Below are positions 47,342 to 56,815 of a DNA stretch of 64,000 nucleotides, one piece after another. The notes under the pieces were generated by a model. It was not told the DNA's origin. It searched no databases and saw only the letters and a program-made list of their open reading frames with translations. Within the stretch, counting starts at the first letter, position 1. Every line of letters starts with the position of its first letter. This stretch comes from Achatina immaculata (lineage: Eukaryota > Mollusca > Gastropoda > Stylommatophora > Achatinidae). Made by a program: the position numbers and the translations under genes. The stretch is taken from positions 25,642,133 through 25,706,132 of the forward strand of contig CM019718.1 of the NCBI GenBank assembly GCA_009760885.1, read 5' to 3'.

Positions 47342-47740
47342 CAGTGATTCCCAAAGCTGGCAATAGCTCCCACCCTGGGCACTGGGATGACCCCTGGAGT
47401 AGTAAGGAAAAAGGGAGCAGTATAACAGTATATGAGGTGATGCTCTTGAGGTAAGAATTCTCTACACAAATTATGGGCAGGCATAGAAGATACAATTTTA
47501 AAAAAAAAGGTCAGGTGATGTATGTGAGATGTGACCCATGAAGACAATGGAGAGGAACCTTAGACTGGGCAGTTTATGAAGTGTTATGAATGCTCTTCAT
47601 GTGTGCTGGTAGTTCTGTCATGGAGAAGTGTAAAGAGGCAGATGTCCAGCTATTTTGCATTAAAAAAAAAAACACTGATTCATTCACTGGAAAGAAAACT
47701 GTGGATTCAGATTTCTGGTGATTTCTTTTTTAAACTGACC
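47342..47740. other. Intron with one hAT-like terminus
   Basis: CAGTGATTCCCAAAGC at 47342 repeats the left end of the hAT element at 8827, but I found no partner end. The rest is unassigned intron sequence. Confidence 0.4.
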
Positions 47741-47910
47741 TTCATTCTAGTACAAGACCATGCAGGTATCAGGGGAAATGAAAGAGCAGATCAGCTGACT
47801 GACTCCAAGACAGAAATGGCAGCCGATGGATTGAGAAGACATCATCAGTGTTGTAAGACAATTTGGGTGAACAAGGACTTCACTGATAACTGTGAATCAA
47901 CATCATTGTC
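47740..47910 (+). pseudogene. LINE RNase H C-terminal fragment
   Basis: Reads LVQDHAGIRGNERADQLTDS near 47750, the GNExAD motif of LINE RNase H domains, then breaks into a minisatellite. Confidence 0.7.
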
Positions 47911-47911
47911 A

Positions 47912-48305
47912 AGAATGAAGGAGCTGAGAAACATCACTGTCAAGAATGAAAGAGCTGAGGAACATCATTGTCAAGAATGAAAGAGCTGAGGAACATCACT
48001 GTCAAGAATGAAAGAGCTGAGGAACATCATTGTCAAGAATGAAAGAGTTGAGGAACATCATTGTCAAGAATGAAAGAGCTGAGGAACATCATTGTCAAGA
48101 ATGAAAGAGCTGAGGAACATCATTGTTAAGAATGAAAGAGATGAGGAACATCATTGTCAAGAATGAAGGAGATGAGGAACATCACTGTCAAGAATGAAAG
48201 AGCTGAGGAACATCATTGTCAAGAATGAAAGAGCTGAGGAACATCATTGTCAAAAATGAAGGAGCTGAGGAACATCACTGTCAAGAATGAAAGAGCTGAG
48301 AGTGA
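47912..48305. repeat. 31-bp minisatellite
   Basis: About 12 copies of 'aacatcattgtcaagaatga' plus 'aagagctgagg' with few changes. It is in a HIF-like gene intron. The coding look of its first units comes from the adjacent LINE. Confidence 0.92.
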
Positions 48306-48616
48306 AACTTAGGATGGCAAAAAATGAATGATTCGTGAAGAGCTCCAGATGGATGGTCAACCAACAGATAATGGGTGTAATCAGTTACTGTACTCTGCTG
48401 GACACATATGGGCATCCCTTGTCCCATGGGCCACATCTGGTCTGCAGTAACATTTCTTTTGTGGCATGCATTTAGTCTAGGTAGTTTCTTTTAAAACTAT
48501 AATTTGCTGGAAATGTTAACAATAATGACTTTACATTTTTAGAGCTAGGTTGATAATTTAGTAATATATGTATTTTTAAAAATATATATATATATATATA
48601 TATTATAAAAACTTAC
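48306..48616. other. Intron, (TA)n tract
   Basis: Intronic sequence with (TA)n at 48580-48603, directly 3' of the PAS-B first exon in gene orientation. Confidence 0.5.
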
Positions 48617-48723
48617 ATGACTGATAGCACAGCTTACACATGGCAGCATCATGTGGACTGTGGAAATGAAATGTTGTCCAGCAGTTCAGATCATTTGATT
48701 CATATCCAATCAAATTAATGATT
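48617..48723 (-). CDS. HIF-alpha-like gene, PAS-B first exon
   Basis: A 107-bp exon with acceptor CTTTTTCAG and donor CAT|GTAAGT. One base completes the Arg codon from the 52284 exon and one base starts the Leu codon finished at 47244. It encodes IINLIGYESNDLNCWTTFHF then HSPHDAAMCKLCYQS. This fits the start of PAS-B in HIF-alpha ([20 protein letters not shown], then YYHALDSDHLTKTHHD), keeping I..L.GYE...L, the aromatic pair before the His, and the H.. D spacing without a gap. Too short to be found without the splice model. Confidence 0.8.
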
Positions 48724-48867
48724 CTGAAAAAGTAGATCTACAAATCAGTTTTGACAAATAATCTATAAAATAATAACTTTAAAACTAATATAACTATTTA
48801 CAAAGATTTCATTTAATTGTTGGAGGGTAACTTCAGATTAAACATCCTGAAAACTTAAAATGTTTAG

Positions 48868-49160
48868 AGTTCATCATCATCATCATCATCATCACCTTTC
48901 ACTCCCTTGAGAGCATAGGCTGCAGATAAAGGCTCTACGATCATCCCTGTTCTTGGAATTATTCTGTGCTTCCTTCCATGTGTATCCCTTGTCTCTGAGC
49001 ACTGTCATAATTTCTCTTCTTCAAGTAAGTCTAGGTCTTCCTTGTTTTCTATTTCCTTAAGGATTCCATGTCAGTGCCTGTCTTGCTATGTTGGTGTCGG
49101 GTTTCCTCAAGAGTGTGGCCAATCCACCTCCACTTCCTAGACATGATTTGTAGTTTAGAC
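48868..49160 (-). repeat. Lineage D LINE 3' end, inverted
   Basis: (ATC)n at 48872-48890 followed by 'cactcccttgagagcatagg' and the reverse complement of the 37320-37610 region. 5' truncated. Confidence 0.85.
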
Positions 49161-49479
49161 TTACTGGTACTTTAAATTTGGCTACTCTTTTTGATCCATC
49201 TCAGAGCTTTCGGTGATAATTCTTGCTAACTGCATCCATTTTAAATGGTGAATTCTGCAAGACATGTAGTTTTAATTTCATTTCTCATTTATGACAAGTT
49301 TTGTTTAAAGTTAGTTTAAACTTTACTCAGAAGCCATTTATAATTTATCAGTCTAAAAATAGCAGTTCAGCATAACACAGAATGGATTTAGTTTCATGTG
49401 CATTTGGTGAATATTTAGGTAAACTAATAATAGTAATGGTGATAATAATAATAATAATAAGAAGAAGAAGAAGGAGGTA
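49161..49479. other. Intron, no feature recognised
   Basis: AT-rich. (AAT)n and (GAA)n runs at 49440-49475 precede the SINE tail. Confidence 0.4.
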
Positions 49480-49745
49480 AAGGTAAAACACCATTTCCAT
49501 GCCATTAAGGCATATTGAGGATACAGTATTATGCCTATATTTACATGACCTTTGGCACATGAAAGTGTGATGTGGTCAGTATCATGTCTGGTCGCATTTA
49601 CCTTCCAAGATTTCTCTGGTACCCATTTTTAGAGGCTGGGTGGACCATGGGACCATTTTTTTGGTGTGTACCAAGCAAAAAAATCCCCAATGCTGGGACC
49701 TGAACCCGCACCACTGTGTTAGTAGACTGAGTGCCTAACCACATA
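49480..49745 (-). repeat. tRNA-derived SINE, family 1, inverted
   Basis: Reverse complement of the 23838 copy: 'tgccattaaggcatattgag', 'tctctggtacccatttttag', and B box complement 'gggacctgaacccgc' near 49696. Confidence 0.85.
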
Positions 49746-50099
49746 ATATATATATATATTTTATATTGTGTTTGTTTGTGATTAGTTCCCTTGAAAGCAA
49801 AATACATTTTTAACCTACAAAGTTGACAAGGATAATGCTAATAAGCCAGATTAAACTCATAGCAAAAGTTACACAAAATTGCATATTATATTTCCTTCAC
49901 AATAACTGTTCATGAGGTGATATTGCCGAAAAGTGATGGTTTCTCTTTTTTTTTGAGGATTTTCTTCAAATTCTTATCAATAAATTGGTTATCGTTTTTC
50001 TTATTTTCTTATTTATTTATTTTTTTTTAAAGAAGAGATGGGGAGGAATGATGAATTTTAAAATGAAATAATATTCTTCTTCTTCTTCTTCCTACACTT

Positions 50100-50505
50100 T
50101 CAGACATCAATTTAGATATCTTTGAAGAAATCTGCCATTTGTCTTAGGCTGTCAAGATAATCATAGTCTGTCATGGATTGGCACAGGTGATGGCCGAACA
50201 CACTACCTCGGTTCTTCAAATGAAGGACAGTCCTGTAACAAGTGCTTGGTTGTCGTTTTGTCAGAAACGCAGGTTGTGCCTTTCTCGAGTACTCATAAGC
50301 CTGCAGTGTCTCAGTCTGTTGTGGCCTGTTCTGCTCTAAAGATCTTGACTTGTTCTTCTCTGATGAGCTAGTAATAGGCATCATTCTTCTGGTGTCCTGG
50401 ATGTTCTTTTTTCCCATTTGTTCTTGTATTTTGGTTTTTATCAGCATTTTGGTTTCATTATATAATAGGCTTGTGTCAACTTTGGGGAGCTGTCCACTTC
50501 TCTTT
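50100..50505 (-). pseudogene. LINE 3' coding fragment, decayed
   Basis: The open frame reads ...NETKMLIKTKIQEQMGKKNI and YRTVLHLKNRGSVFGHHLCQ and ends SLRQMADFFKDI. The order and end resemble the segment after RNase H in I-like LINEs (RTGHCRL, then DLxxTxxF). Weak but consistent with the copies at 55120 and 57690. Confidence 0.45.
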
Positions 50506-50875
50506 TCCAATGCATCAGTCCACTTCTCTCATCCAATGCATCAGTCCACCTCTCTTATCCAGTGCATCAGTCCACCTCTCTTATCCAATGCATCAGTCCA
50601 CCTCTCTTATCCAATGCATCAGTCCACTTCTCTTATCCAGTGCATCAGTCCACCTCTCTTATCCAGTGCATCAGTCCACCTCTCTTATCCAGTGCATCAG
50701 TCCACCTCTCTTATCCAATGCATCAGTCCACCTCTCTTATCCAATGCATCAGTCCACCTCTCTTATCCAGTGCATCAGTCCACCTCTCTTATCCAGTGCA
50801 TCAGTCCACCTCTCTTATCCAGTGCATCAGTCCACCTCTCTTATCCAGTGCATCAGTCCACCTCTCTTTTCCAAA
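50505..50875. repeat. 26-bp minisatellite
   Basis: About 14 near-identical units of 'tccacctctcttatccagtg' plus 'catcag'. Because 26 is not a multiple of three, all three frames stay open and give similar spurious proteins. (ATT)n follows at 50877-50900. Confidence 0.95.
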
Positions 50876-50949
50876 ATTATTATTATTATTATTATTATTG
50901 AGAAATCTATGCTCTGGCTATGTACTGAATAGTTTCTTCTCATGTTAGA

Positions 50950-51975
50950 ACCATAGCAGTGTTTAGTTATGCTCAGTGGGGCCAGAGCAAATTTCTGTTT
51001 AGCACACAAATTCTAAATTGTCTCATCCTAAATAACATTGTAGAAAAATAATCCAGTAACAAGCAGGCACTTTGTACAAGGTTCCTATAATTTCTTATTA
51101 AAACCAGGCTTTGTTCACAATGAAAGATAAAAAGAATACGTGATATGAAAAACGATTTTAAAAATGGAGGTTTCCTTTATTGATCATATCAGTATGACAG
51201 AATTTAAAAGTCTGTGGCTCAGTGATAATCTCTTTGTATTTGGGAATTTGAATTCTTGGCAACTGAGGCCATGATCAACTTGACAGCATTAAATCAGACA
51301 TTAATGTGAATAAGTTATGCTGGCTTTCATAGCTACTGACAGCGGACTTAAGAGGAATGCTTTACCTCCCCTGGGGAAACATATCAGACCATACCCTGTT
51401 GGCTAGACTGAAGCAGAACATTACCTTGTTTTTAAACACAGCAAATGCTGGTGGGATGGGGGTGGAAGTGGACACAGTTAGTTCCTTCTGAGATGGAGGA
51501 TGGTGGTTTTGTAGCTACAGTTAGACAAACACTAGTTCACAGCCATTATAGGCTTCAGAGTAAAGAAAATGGCCATAACAAGCCACCAGTTCTTGGCCCA
51601 CTTGCTATTTTGGGGCATTGGCTCAACTGCACAGATCCAGTGAATTTTTAATACAAAGCATGATTAACCAGCCATTTCACCCCAAAATATTAACAAAAAA
51701 AGAAGAATGTAGAATCAGATTTATAGTTAATTGTTGCAAATGACATTGCCTCAGGCCAAAAAGGAATTAAAAAAAAAAAAAGATGAAAATTTCGCTTGCA
51801 TAAAATTCTGAAGCATCTCAGTTTATCTTCAATAATGCTAATTCTTTCTTTAAAAAAAAATTGAAAAGTTTTACTTAATAAGCAAAAGTAAGAAGTAATA
51901 AAAGATTTAAGCACAGACAACATTTTTAAAAGACATATTCTACACATTTCAGATCATTCTTGTTCTCCAACATTC
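50950..51975. other. HIF-like gene intron
   Basis: No exon or clear element recognised. Poly(A) runs near 51770 and 51852. Confidence 0.4.
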
Positions 51976-51979
51976 CTAA

Positions 51980-52270
51980 CTGCCATCATTATCCACATTC
52001 TTCCCTCTCCTAACTTCATTATCCACATTCTTCCATTTCATACCATCATTATCCACATTCTTCCCTCTCCTAACTTCATTATCCACATTCTTCCATTTCA
52101 TACCATCATTATCTGCATTATTCCCTCTCCTAACTTCATTATCCACATTCTTCCCTCTCCTAACATCATTATCCACATTCTTCCCTCTCCTAACTTCATT
52201 ATCCACATTCTTGCCTCTCTTAACTTCATTATCCACATTCTTCCATATCATACCATCATTATCTGCATTC
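51980..52270. repeat. 30-bp minisatellite beside a splice donor
   Basis: About ten units of 'tcattatccacattcttccc' plus 'tctcctaact' or a variant. It begins about 14 bp inside the intron from the donor at 52284. The 30-bp period keeps a minus-strand frame (KNVDNEVRRG repeats) open by arithmetic. Confidence 0.93.
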
Positions 52271-52283
52271 TACCCTTTCCTAC

Positions 52284-52459
52284 CTGGAATCTGGGAGTAT
52301 GGACTTCAGTCTCATGTTACAAGTGCTTGAGGATATACTTCCATCATAATGGACTGGCATGGATTCGGAGGACATCGTGGTACATAATCCAACCAGTTTT
52401 GCTATATGAACGATTTGACCTCTCTTTTTCAGCTGCAGCTTCACCTTCCATTGCACTTT
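52284..52459 (-). CDS. HIF-alpha-like gene, PAS-A end / linker / PAS-B start exon
   Basis: A 176-bp exon (phase 0 in, phase 2 out), acceptor CATTTCAG, donor CCAG|GTAGGA. It encodes KVQWKVKLQLKKRGQIVHIA then KLVGLCTTMSSESMPVHYDG and SISSSTCNMRLKSILPDS. KVQWKV corresponds to the KSATWKV/GYKVIH strand at the end of PAS-A, LVGLCTTMS to the MTCLVLICEPI strand, and TCNMRLKSILPDSR to LDMKFSYCDERI that opens PAS-B. The linker is shorter than in vertebrate HIF-alpha. Both junction phases agree with the neighbouring exons. Confidence 0.75.
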
Positions 52460-52737
52460 CTGAAATGTACAAACACTGATTCTAAAACAGTGGACAATGC
52501 AGAAAATCAGTTGCTATGATTTGCTTGTCAAGAAAGGAAGGATGAACAAATAAACAACTTCATTCATTAGCGCAGAATATAGTTGCAACATTTTGGCTTT
52601 TGCCTTATTTATTCTTCTCTCATCTTGGTTCCCCCCTCCCCTGACCCCCCCCCTTTCTTCCTTCATTCTGCAGATGGATGGGTTATTTTTCCATTCCAGC
52701 TCTTCATCCCTTTGTTAGCTGTCCATAACAGCCACGT

Positions 52738-52826
52738 GGCAAGGAAAGAGAAGCATGCCTGGATTCATGCTTTGGGGGAACCGTCATAATGACAAACATG
52801 ATATATTTACTGTTTGACCAGCCACC
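52738..52826. repeat. Duplicate of the sequence next to the PAS-A exon donor
   Basis: About 88 bp closely repeat 53783-53869 ('caaggaaagagaagcatgcc', 'aaacatgatatatttactgt', 'ttgaccagcca'). The similarity stops where the exon donor begins in the other copy. Confidence 0.8.
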
Positions 52827-53024
52827 TTGGAGGTCATCTTGTCCAGTTTCAGCACACACTGCATCAGAGCCTTTCAAGCCATCTGGTCAACCCACTCATT
52901 ATCATACACTTTAGCATGCCCAGGGCAGTAGATCCATGTAAAGTCTGCAACACTTTCCTAGCCAGAAGCCAATATATTACCACATCCGGGAGGGCAGCTC
53001 CATGCCGCATGCCACATGTTTCAT

Positions 53025-53440
53025 TTTTATTAAAAACGGTATATCTTTTTAACTGTAAACATCTTTTTATTTGCGCATGTCCGGTGACCCTTCATAGTTA
53101 CAACCTGAAGCTTGATTAGCAACAAGAGTGAAATGGATGCTTTTATTGAGAATTTTCAATTTTTTGTGATTTCGGAGGCATACGGACATGCCCTGTGACC
53201 AGACCACTGTTCTTGAATGTACCCCAAGTAGATCTAGACCTATAAAACTGACTGGAGAAGTAGTTAGAAGGTTATTTCAGACATTATTTTAGTGAGCATG
53301 CCATATATCTTCACAAGATGAGATCTTATAGATCTAGATCTAGACTTCGCCAATGGTAGATCTAGAACTAGCCGATGGTAAGTAGGAAACAATTATCTGC
53401 TAAAATCATCACACTACTACTTTTTCCTTAAAAAAACTCT
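53025..53440 (-). mobile_element. TTAA-type element remnant, inverted
   Basis: Matches the interior of the 4255 element in reverse complement: 'gggacatgccctgtgaccag'-like text near 53190, 'ctggagaagtagttagaagg', 'gccgatggtaagtag' and 'actctgtat' end. The flanks are not recoverable. Confidence 0.65.
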
Positions 53441-53444
53441 GTAT

Positions 53445-53642
53445 GAAGTGGAACACAACAGGCCGAAGAAAAAGAGCAGACCACGTGAAACTCTGAAGAG
53501 GACATTGTTAAGAGACGCCAAATTAACAGGCATAAAATCCTTTGATGAGGTTGAAAGACTCGCCGAAGACAGGAAAATTTGGCAAACTACTTTGCGAGCC
53601 CTATGTGATGTTTAACAGCACGGGAAGGATATAAGATAAGAT
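53445..53642 (+). pseudogene. Lineage B LINE, short 3' end
   Basis: About 190 bp from KWNTTGRRKR through SFDEVERLAEDRKIWQTTLR to 'gggaaggatataagataaga'. 5' truncated at 53445. Confidence 0.85.
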
Positions 53643-53873
53643 TTATGGAATCTTCATATATGTAAAATTATTTTGATACATAAAAAGTATAGTTTGAACG
53701 TGGAAATAATTTGTTACATTCTCTTTTTCAATTATACCCCCTAAACATATCTGGCAAAAGTGAAACTTCCGCATTTTTTCCTGTGGCAAGGAAAGACAAG
53801 CATGCCTGGATGCAAACTTTGGGAAACCGTCACTATGATAAACATGATGTATTTGCTGTTTGACCAGCCATAC

Positions 53874-53962
53874 ATCTGCAGCAAAACCGGTTTCTGTCTC
53901 TATCCTCATGCTGCAAGTCAACTGTGTCATATGCACCTGCTCTTTTCTCAGCTGTCTTTCCA
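53874..53962 (-). CDS. HIF-alpha-like gene, PAS-A second exon
   Basis: An 89-bp exon (phase 1 in, phase 0 out) with acceptor CATATCTCAG and donor GAT|GTATGG. It encodes ERQLRKEQVHMTQLTCSMRI then ETETGFAAD. KEQ...LTCSMRIE aligns with KEQNTQRSFFLRMKCTL, the late PAS-A strand of HIF-alpha and SIM. A second acceptor in the same phase, GTTGCAG at 53990, would start the exon at 53989 and add MAHILFHIS before V/M-E; that longer form aligns better with the preceding F..H motif of PAS-A. Which is used needs transcript data. Similarity alone is weak here; the phases support it. Confidence 0.6.
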
Positions 53963-54090
53963 CTGAGATATGAAACAAAATGTGGGCCACTGCAACCAGG
54001 ATGAAGATGCTCAGAATAGATTACATGGAAGTTGTTGCAACGAAAGATCTAAAGTAAAAAATAAGAGGCAAGGAAAGAGCAGATGAGAGT

Positions 54091-54190
54091 TCATTCATTC
54101 ATTTGCATGTCCCTTGCGGAACTGTGCCTCCCAAACAGCACTTCTGTAGGCCTCTCGGTTGTGAGCAAGATGGCCTGCCACTGATGCATC
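54091..54190 (-). mobile_element. 100-bp RTE LINE tail inserted in the HIF-like gene intron
   Basis: Contains only the (ATTC)n end and the last ~85 bp of the element. It is flanked by a perfect 11-bp duplication CAGATGAGAGT (54080-54090 and 54191-54201). Confidence 0.92.
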
Positions 54191-54201
54191 CAGATGAGAG
54201 T

Positions 54202-54874
54202 GCTTGATAAAAAAAGAGAATTAATGAGATTATGATTACTGGAAAAGGGAAAATTTGAAATTTAATCTTTATGGTTCAAAAGTCCCACATTTGGGTAAAA
54301 AGTGGTTTTCGAGGCCAAAGAACTGCTATCAGAGTGGCATTGTTTGATAGCCGTCACTTGGAACAACTCTGTGGTTGGGGCCGTTAAAATAATTGAAAAC
54401 TGGCTTGAGAGATTCTAGAAGATGTCATAGAGATGTTTCTAGATGTGGTCACCTAGTCTGAGATCAGTCTCTCCAATGTATTGCACATAATGGCATATAA
54501 GGCTTTACAGAACTGCCATGTGAATCCATAATATAGGACAAGGAAAATATGTGCTTTTAAATGGCAATTTTAAAACAATCCTTAATTTTAAAGGATTCCT
54601 GATTATTTACCATGAATCCTTTTCACTTTTATATTAAAAGAAAATTCTAAATTAGCAGGATCAGGGTAGTTTTCATTTTCTTTCTTAAAAAGTTGATTTC
54701 ATAATCCTTCCTAACTTTCTCCTACAATTTACTCAAATCAAAATTGTGTCAGGTTTAAAATGGTAGACACTTTTTTGACTAACTGATACACCCAGGGTAG
54801 TGAATGAAAGCATTGGACACATTCATTATCTGGCATATTCTTCTTCTTTTTCTTCTGCATTCGAGGTTGTTGGT
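54202..54874. other. HIF-like gene intron
   Basis: No exon recognised. The missing central part of PAS-A could not be placed here. Confidence 0.4.
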
Positions 54875-55145
54875 CACATCAGATCCTGATCCCTGTCGAC
54901 ACGGCAAAGTCCGCAGTCCTCTCCAGATCCTGATCCCTGTCGACATGGCAAAGTCCACAGTCCTCTCCAGATCCTGTCAACATGGCAAAGTCCAGAGTCC
55001 TCTCCAGATCCTGATCCCTGTCAACATGGCAAAGTCCACAGTCCTCTCCAGATCCTGACCCCTGTCAACATGGCAAAGTCCACAGTCCTCTCCAGATCCT
55101 GATCCCTGTCAACATGGCAAAGCCCGCAGTCCTCTCCAGATCCTG
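54875..55145. repeat. 44-bp minisatellite derived from a LINE coding end
   Basis: About six units of 'gtcctctccagatcctgatc' plus 'cctgtcaacatggcaaagtccaca'. On the minus strand each unit reads DLERTVDFAML, identical in pattern to the LINE end next to it at 55120-55280, which looks like the source. Confidence 0.9.
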
Positions 55146-55285
55146 ACAGGAGCCCCAAAGCTTTTGCCCAAAGCTTGTGTCCTCTGGCCATGTCTCTTGT
55201 CTCAAGTCCGCATGGTTTTGCACTCTTGAAGGATATGTTCTGGAGTCTGGACTCCACTGCATATCCGGCATATGTTTGCTCATCT
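55120..55285 (-). pseudogene. LINE 3' coding end (DLERT type)
   Basis: Minus-strand text reads YAGYAVESRLQNISFKSAKP-like sequence in shifted frames and ETWPEDTSFGQKLWGSCQDL followed by ERTAGFAML, a conserved terminal block of LINE ORF2 seen also at 57690-57960. Confidence 0.65.
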
Positions 55286-55531
55286 TGCTAACCAGTCTTT
55301 GGCTGTACATAATGCATACAAAAGCTGTACATTATATGGCTGCCCATAATGTGTAAAACATGCACATAGGAGTACTACATGATTAATTAATACAAAGGGA
55401 TGACAGCAGTGTTGTCCTGTGAATTATAAAACTGACTACTATAGATAATATGGTATGTTTAGTCTCTAGAGACGCAAAAAAATGATTGCAAAGTACACGA
55501 ATGCACCATGGCTGTGAAAGGTATGACTTAC

Positions 55532-55623
55532 TGCATTCTTTTGCCTTCTCTGGATAGAGTTCTTTGCTCTGTTGCTTGATACTAATAATGATAAATGTCC
55601 GCGGTGACATGTCACATCCTTTT
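55532..55623 (-). CDS. HIF-alpha-like gene, PAS-A first visible exon (tentative)
   Basis: A 92-bp exon, acceptor CACATCTTCAG, donor GCA|GTAAGT. It has one base, 30 codons and one base, so it leaves phase 1 exactly as the exon at 53962 requires. It encodes KGCDMSPRTFIIISIKQQSK then ELYPEKAKEC. FIIIS...... aligns without gaps to [20 protein letters not shown] of HIF-alpha PAS-A if followed by the longer form of the next exon (H..LFH for the VFDFTH motif). Identity is low. The alternative frame (NRAKNSIQRRQKNA) looks vaguely like a bHLH basic region but has the wrong phase. Confidence 0.45.
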
Positions 55624-55704
55624 CTGAAGATGTGACAATGCACTTAATGAGAAAACTGCAATGTCAGCAGTCTCTAAAAAAAAAATGCTAAGCCATAAGG
55701 GAGA

Positions 55705-55775
55705 TAACTGTCTGTCTGTCTGTCTGCCTGCCTGCCTGCCTGTCTGTTTACCTGCCTGTTTGTCTGTCTACAGTG
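55705..55775. repeat. (CTGT)/(CTGC) tetranucleotide repeat
   Basis: About 16 tetranucleotide units with mixed T/C and some TTTA interruptions. Confidence 0.92.
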
Positions 55776-56024
55776 ACTCTGTGATTCCAGGAATCATTTT
55801 ATGGAAGTAAAATGTGGTCTTGATTGGGTACGCTTTTTGAGTGCTTACATCATGGTAAACATAACCTAAAGTTATTCAGGACAGTCGCAGTTTTAAGGAT
55901 TTGTCCTGAGAATCATTTTACTTCATTCAAAATGCTTAAATATCCCCTGTCTTAAAACATATATTCAATATTGTCCCGTATTCTCACTTTGACTGCTGCA
56001 TGTTCGTAAAAACCCAGTTTCATT

Positions 56025-56312
56025 CAGTCATTTGCACGTCCCTTGCAGAACTTTGCCTCCCTAACAGCTCTCCTGTAGACCTCTTGGTTATGAGCAAGAT
56101 GGCCTGCTGCTGATGCATCCATTTGCAGATCATTAACGATGTCTTGCAGCCATCTTCGCCTTGGTCTTTCCTCTCTTTCTTTTTTCCATTATGTACCCTT
56201 CCAAGACGATCTTCTCTAGATTATCATGACGTTTAATGTGTCCAAAATATTTAAGTTTTCTTTGTTTAATCCTCTTTACTAGCCAGCCTTCTTCAATATT
56301 AAGTTCTTGTAA
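56025..56312 (-). pseudogene. RTE-like LINE, 5'-truncated copy
   Basis: From 'cattcagtcatttgcacgtc' through the terminal coding block (complement of 'gaactt aatattgaagaagg' near 56300). No clear duplication flanks it. Confidence 0.85.
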
Positions 56313-56387
56313 TTTTAAAAATTATTTTAGTGAAAATGTTGCCATTTTGAAGAAAATTCACTCTATAGAGAAGTACAGCAAGTAGGC

Positions 56388-56815
56388 ATGATCGGTACAC
56401 TTGCAAGTAGAGTTATAAACCTAGGCCTGATTGGTACACTTGTAAGTAAAGTTATAAACCTGGCCCTGATTGGTACACTTGTAAGTAAAGTTATAAACCT
56501 GGCCCTGATTGGTACACTTGTAAGTAAAGTTATAAACCTGGCCCTGATTGGTACACTTGTAAGTAAAGTTATAAACCTGGCCCTGATTGGTACACTTGTA
56601 AGTAAAGTTATAAACCTAGGCCTGACAGGTACACTTGTAAGTAAAGTTATAATCCTGGCCCTGATTGGTACACTTGTAAGTAAAGTTATAAACCTGGCCC
56701 TGATTGGTACACTTGTAAGTAAAGTTATAAACCTAGGCCTGATTGGTACACTTGTAAGTAAAGTTATAATCCTGGCCCTGATTGGTACACTTGTAAGTAA
56801 AGTTATAAACCTTGC
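56388..56815. repeat. 39-bp minisatellite
   Basis: Eleven units of 'ttggtacacttgtaagtaaa' plus 'gttataaacctggccctga', nearly identical. The unit length is 13 codons, so a 144-residue repeated frame (IGTLVSKVINLAL) stays open. I regard it as noncoding. Confidence 0.95.

Noticed and set aside
47342..47360. A second hAT element
   Set aside because: Only one end (CAGTGATTCCCAAAGC) is visible; no partner end or 8-bp duplication was found.
50350..50948. Three overlapping plus-strand open frames of 128-183 codons with HQSTSLIQCISPPLLS-type repeats
   Set aside because: They are the three frames of a 26-bp minisatellite with no stop in the unit; the repeats are identical in all frames and no flanking coding context exists.
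55532..55623. Reading the 55.5-kb exon in the frame NRAKNSIQRRQKNA as a bHLH basic region
   Set aside because: That frame ends in phase 0, which does not join the next exon (phase 1), and the alignment to basic regions needs a gap. The PAS-A frame fits the phase.
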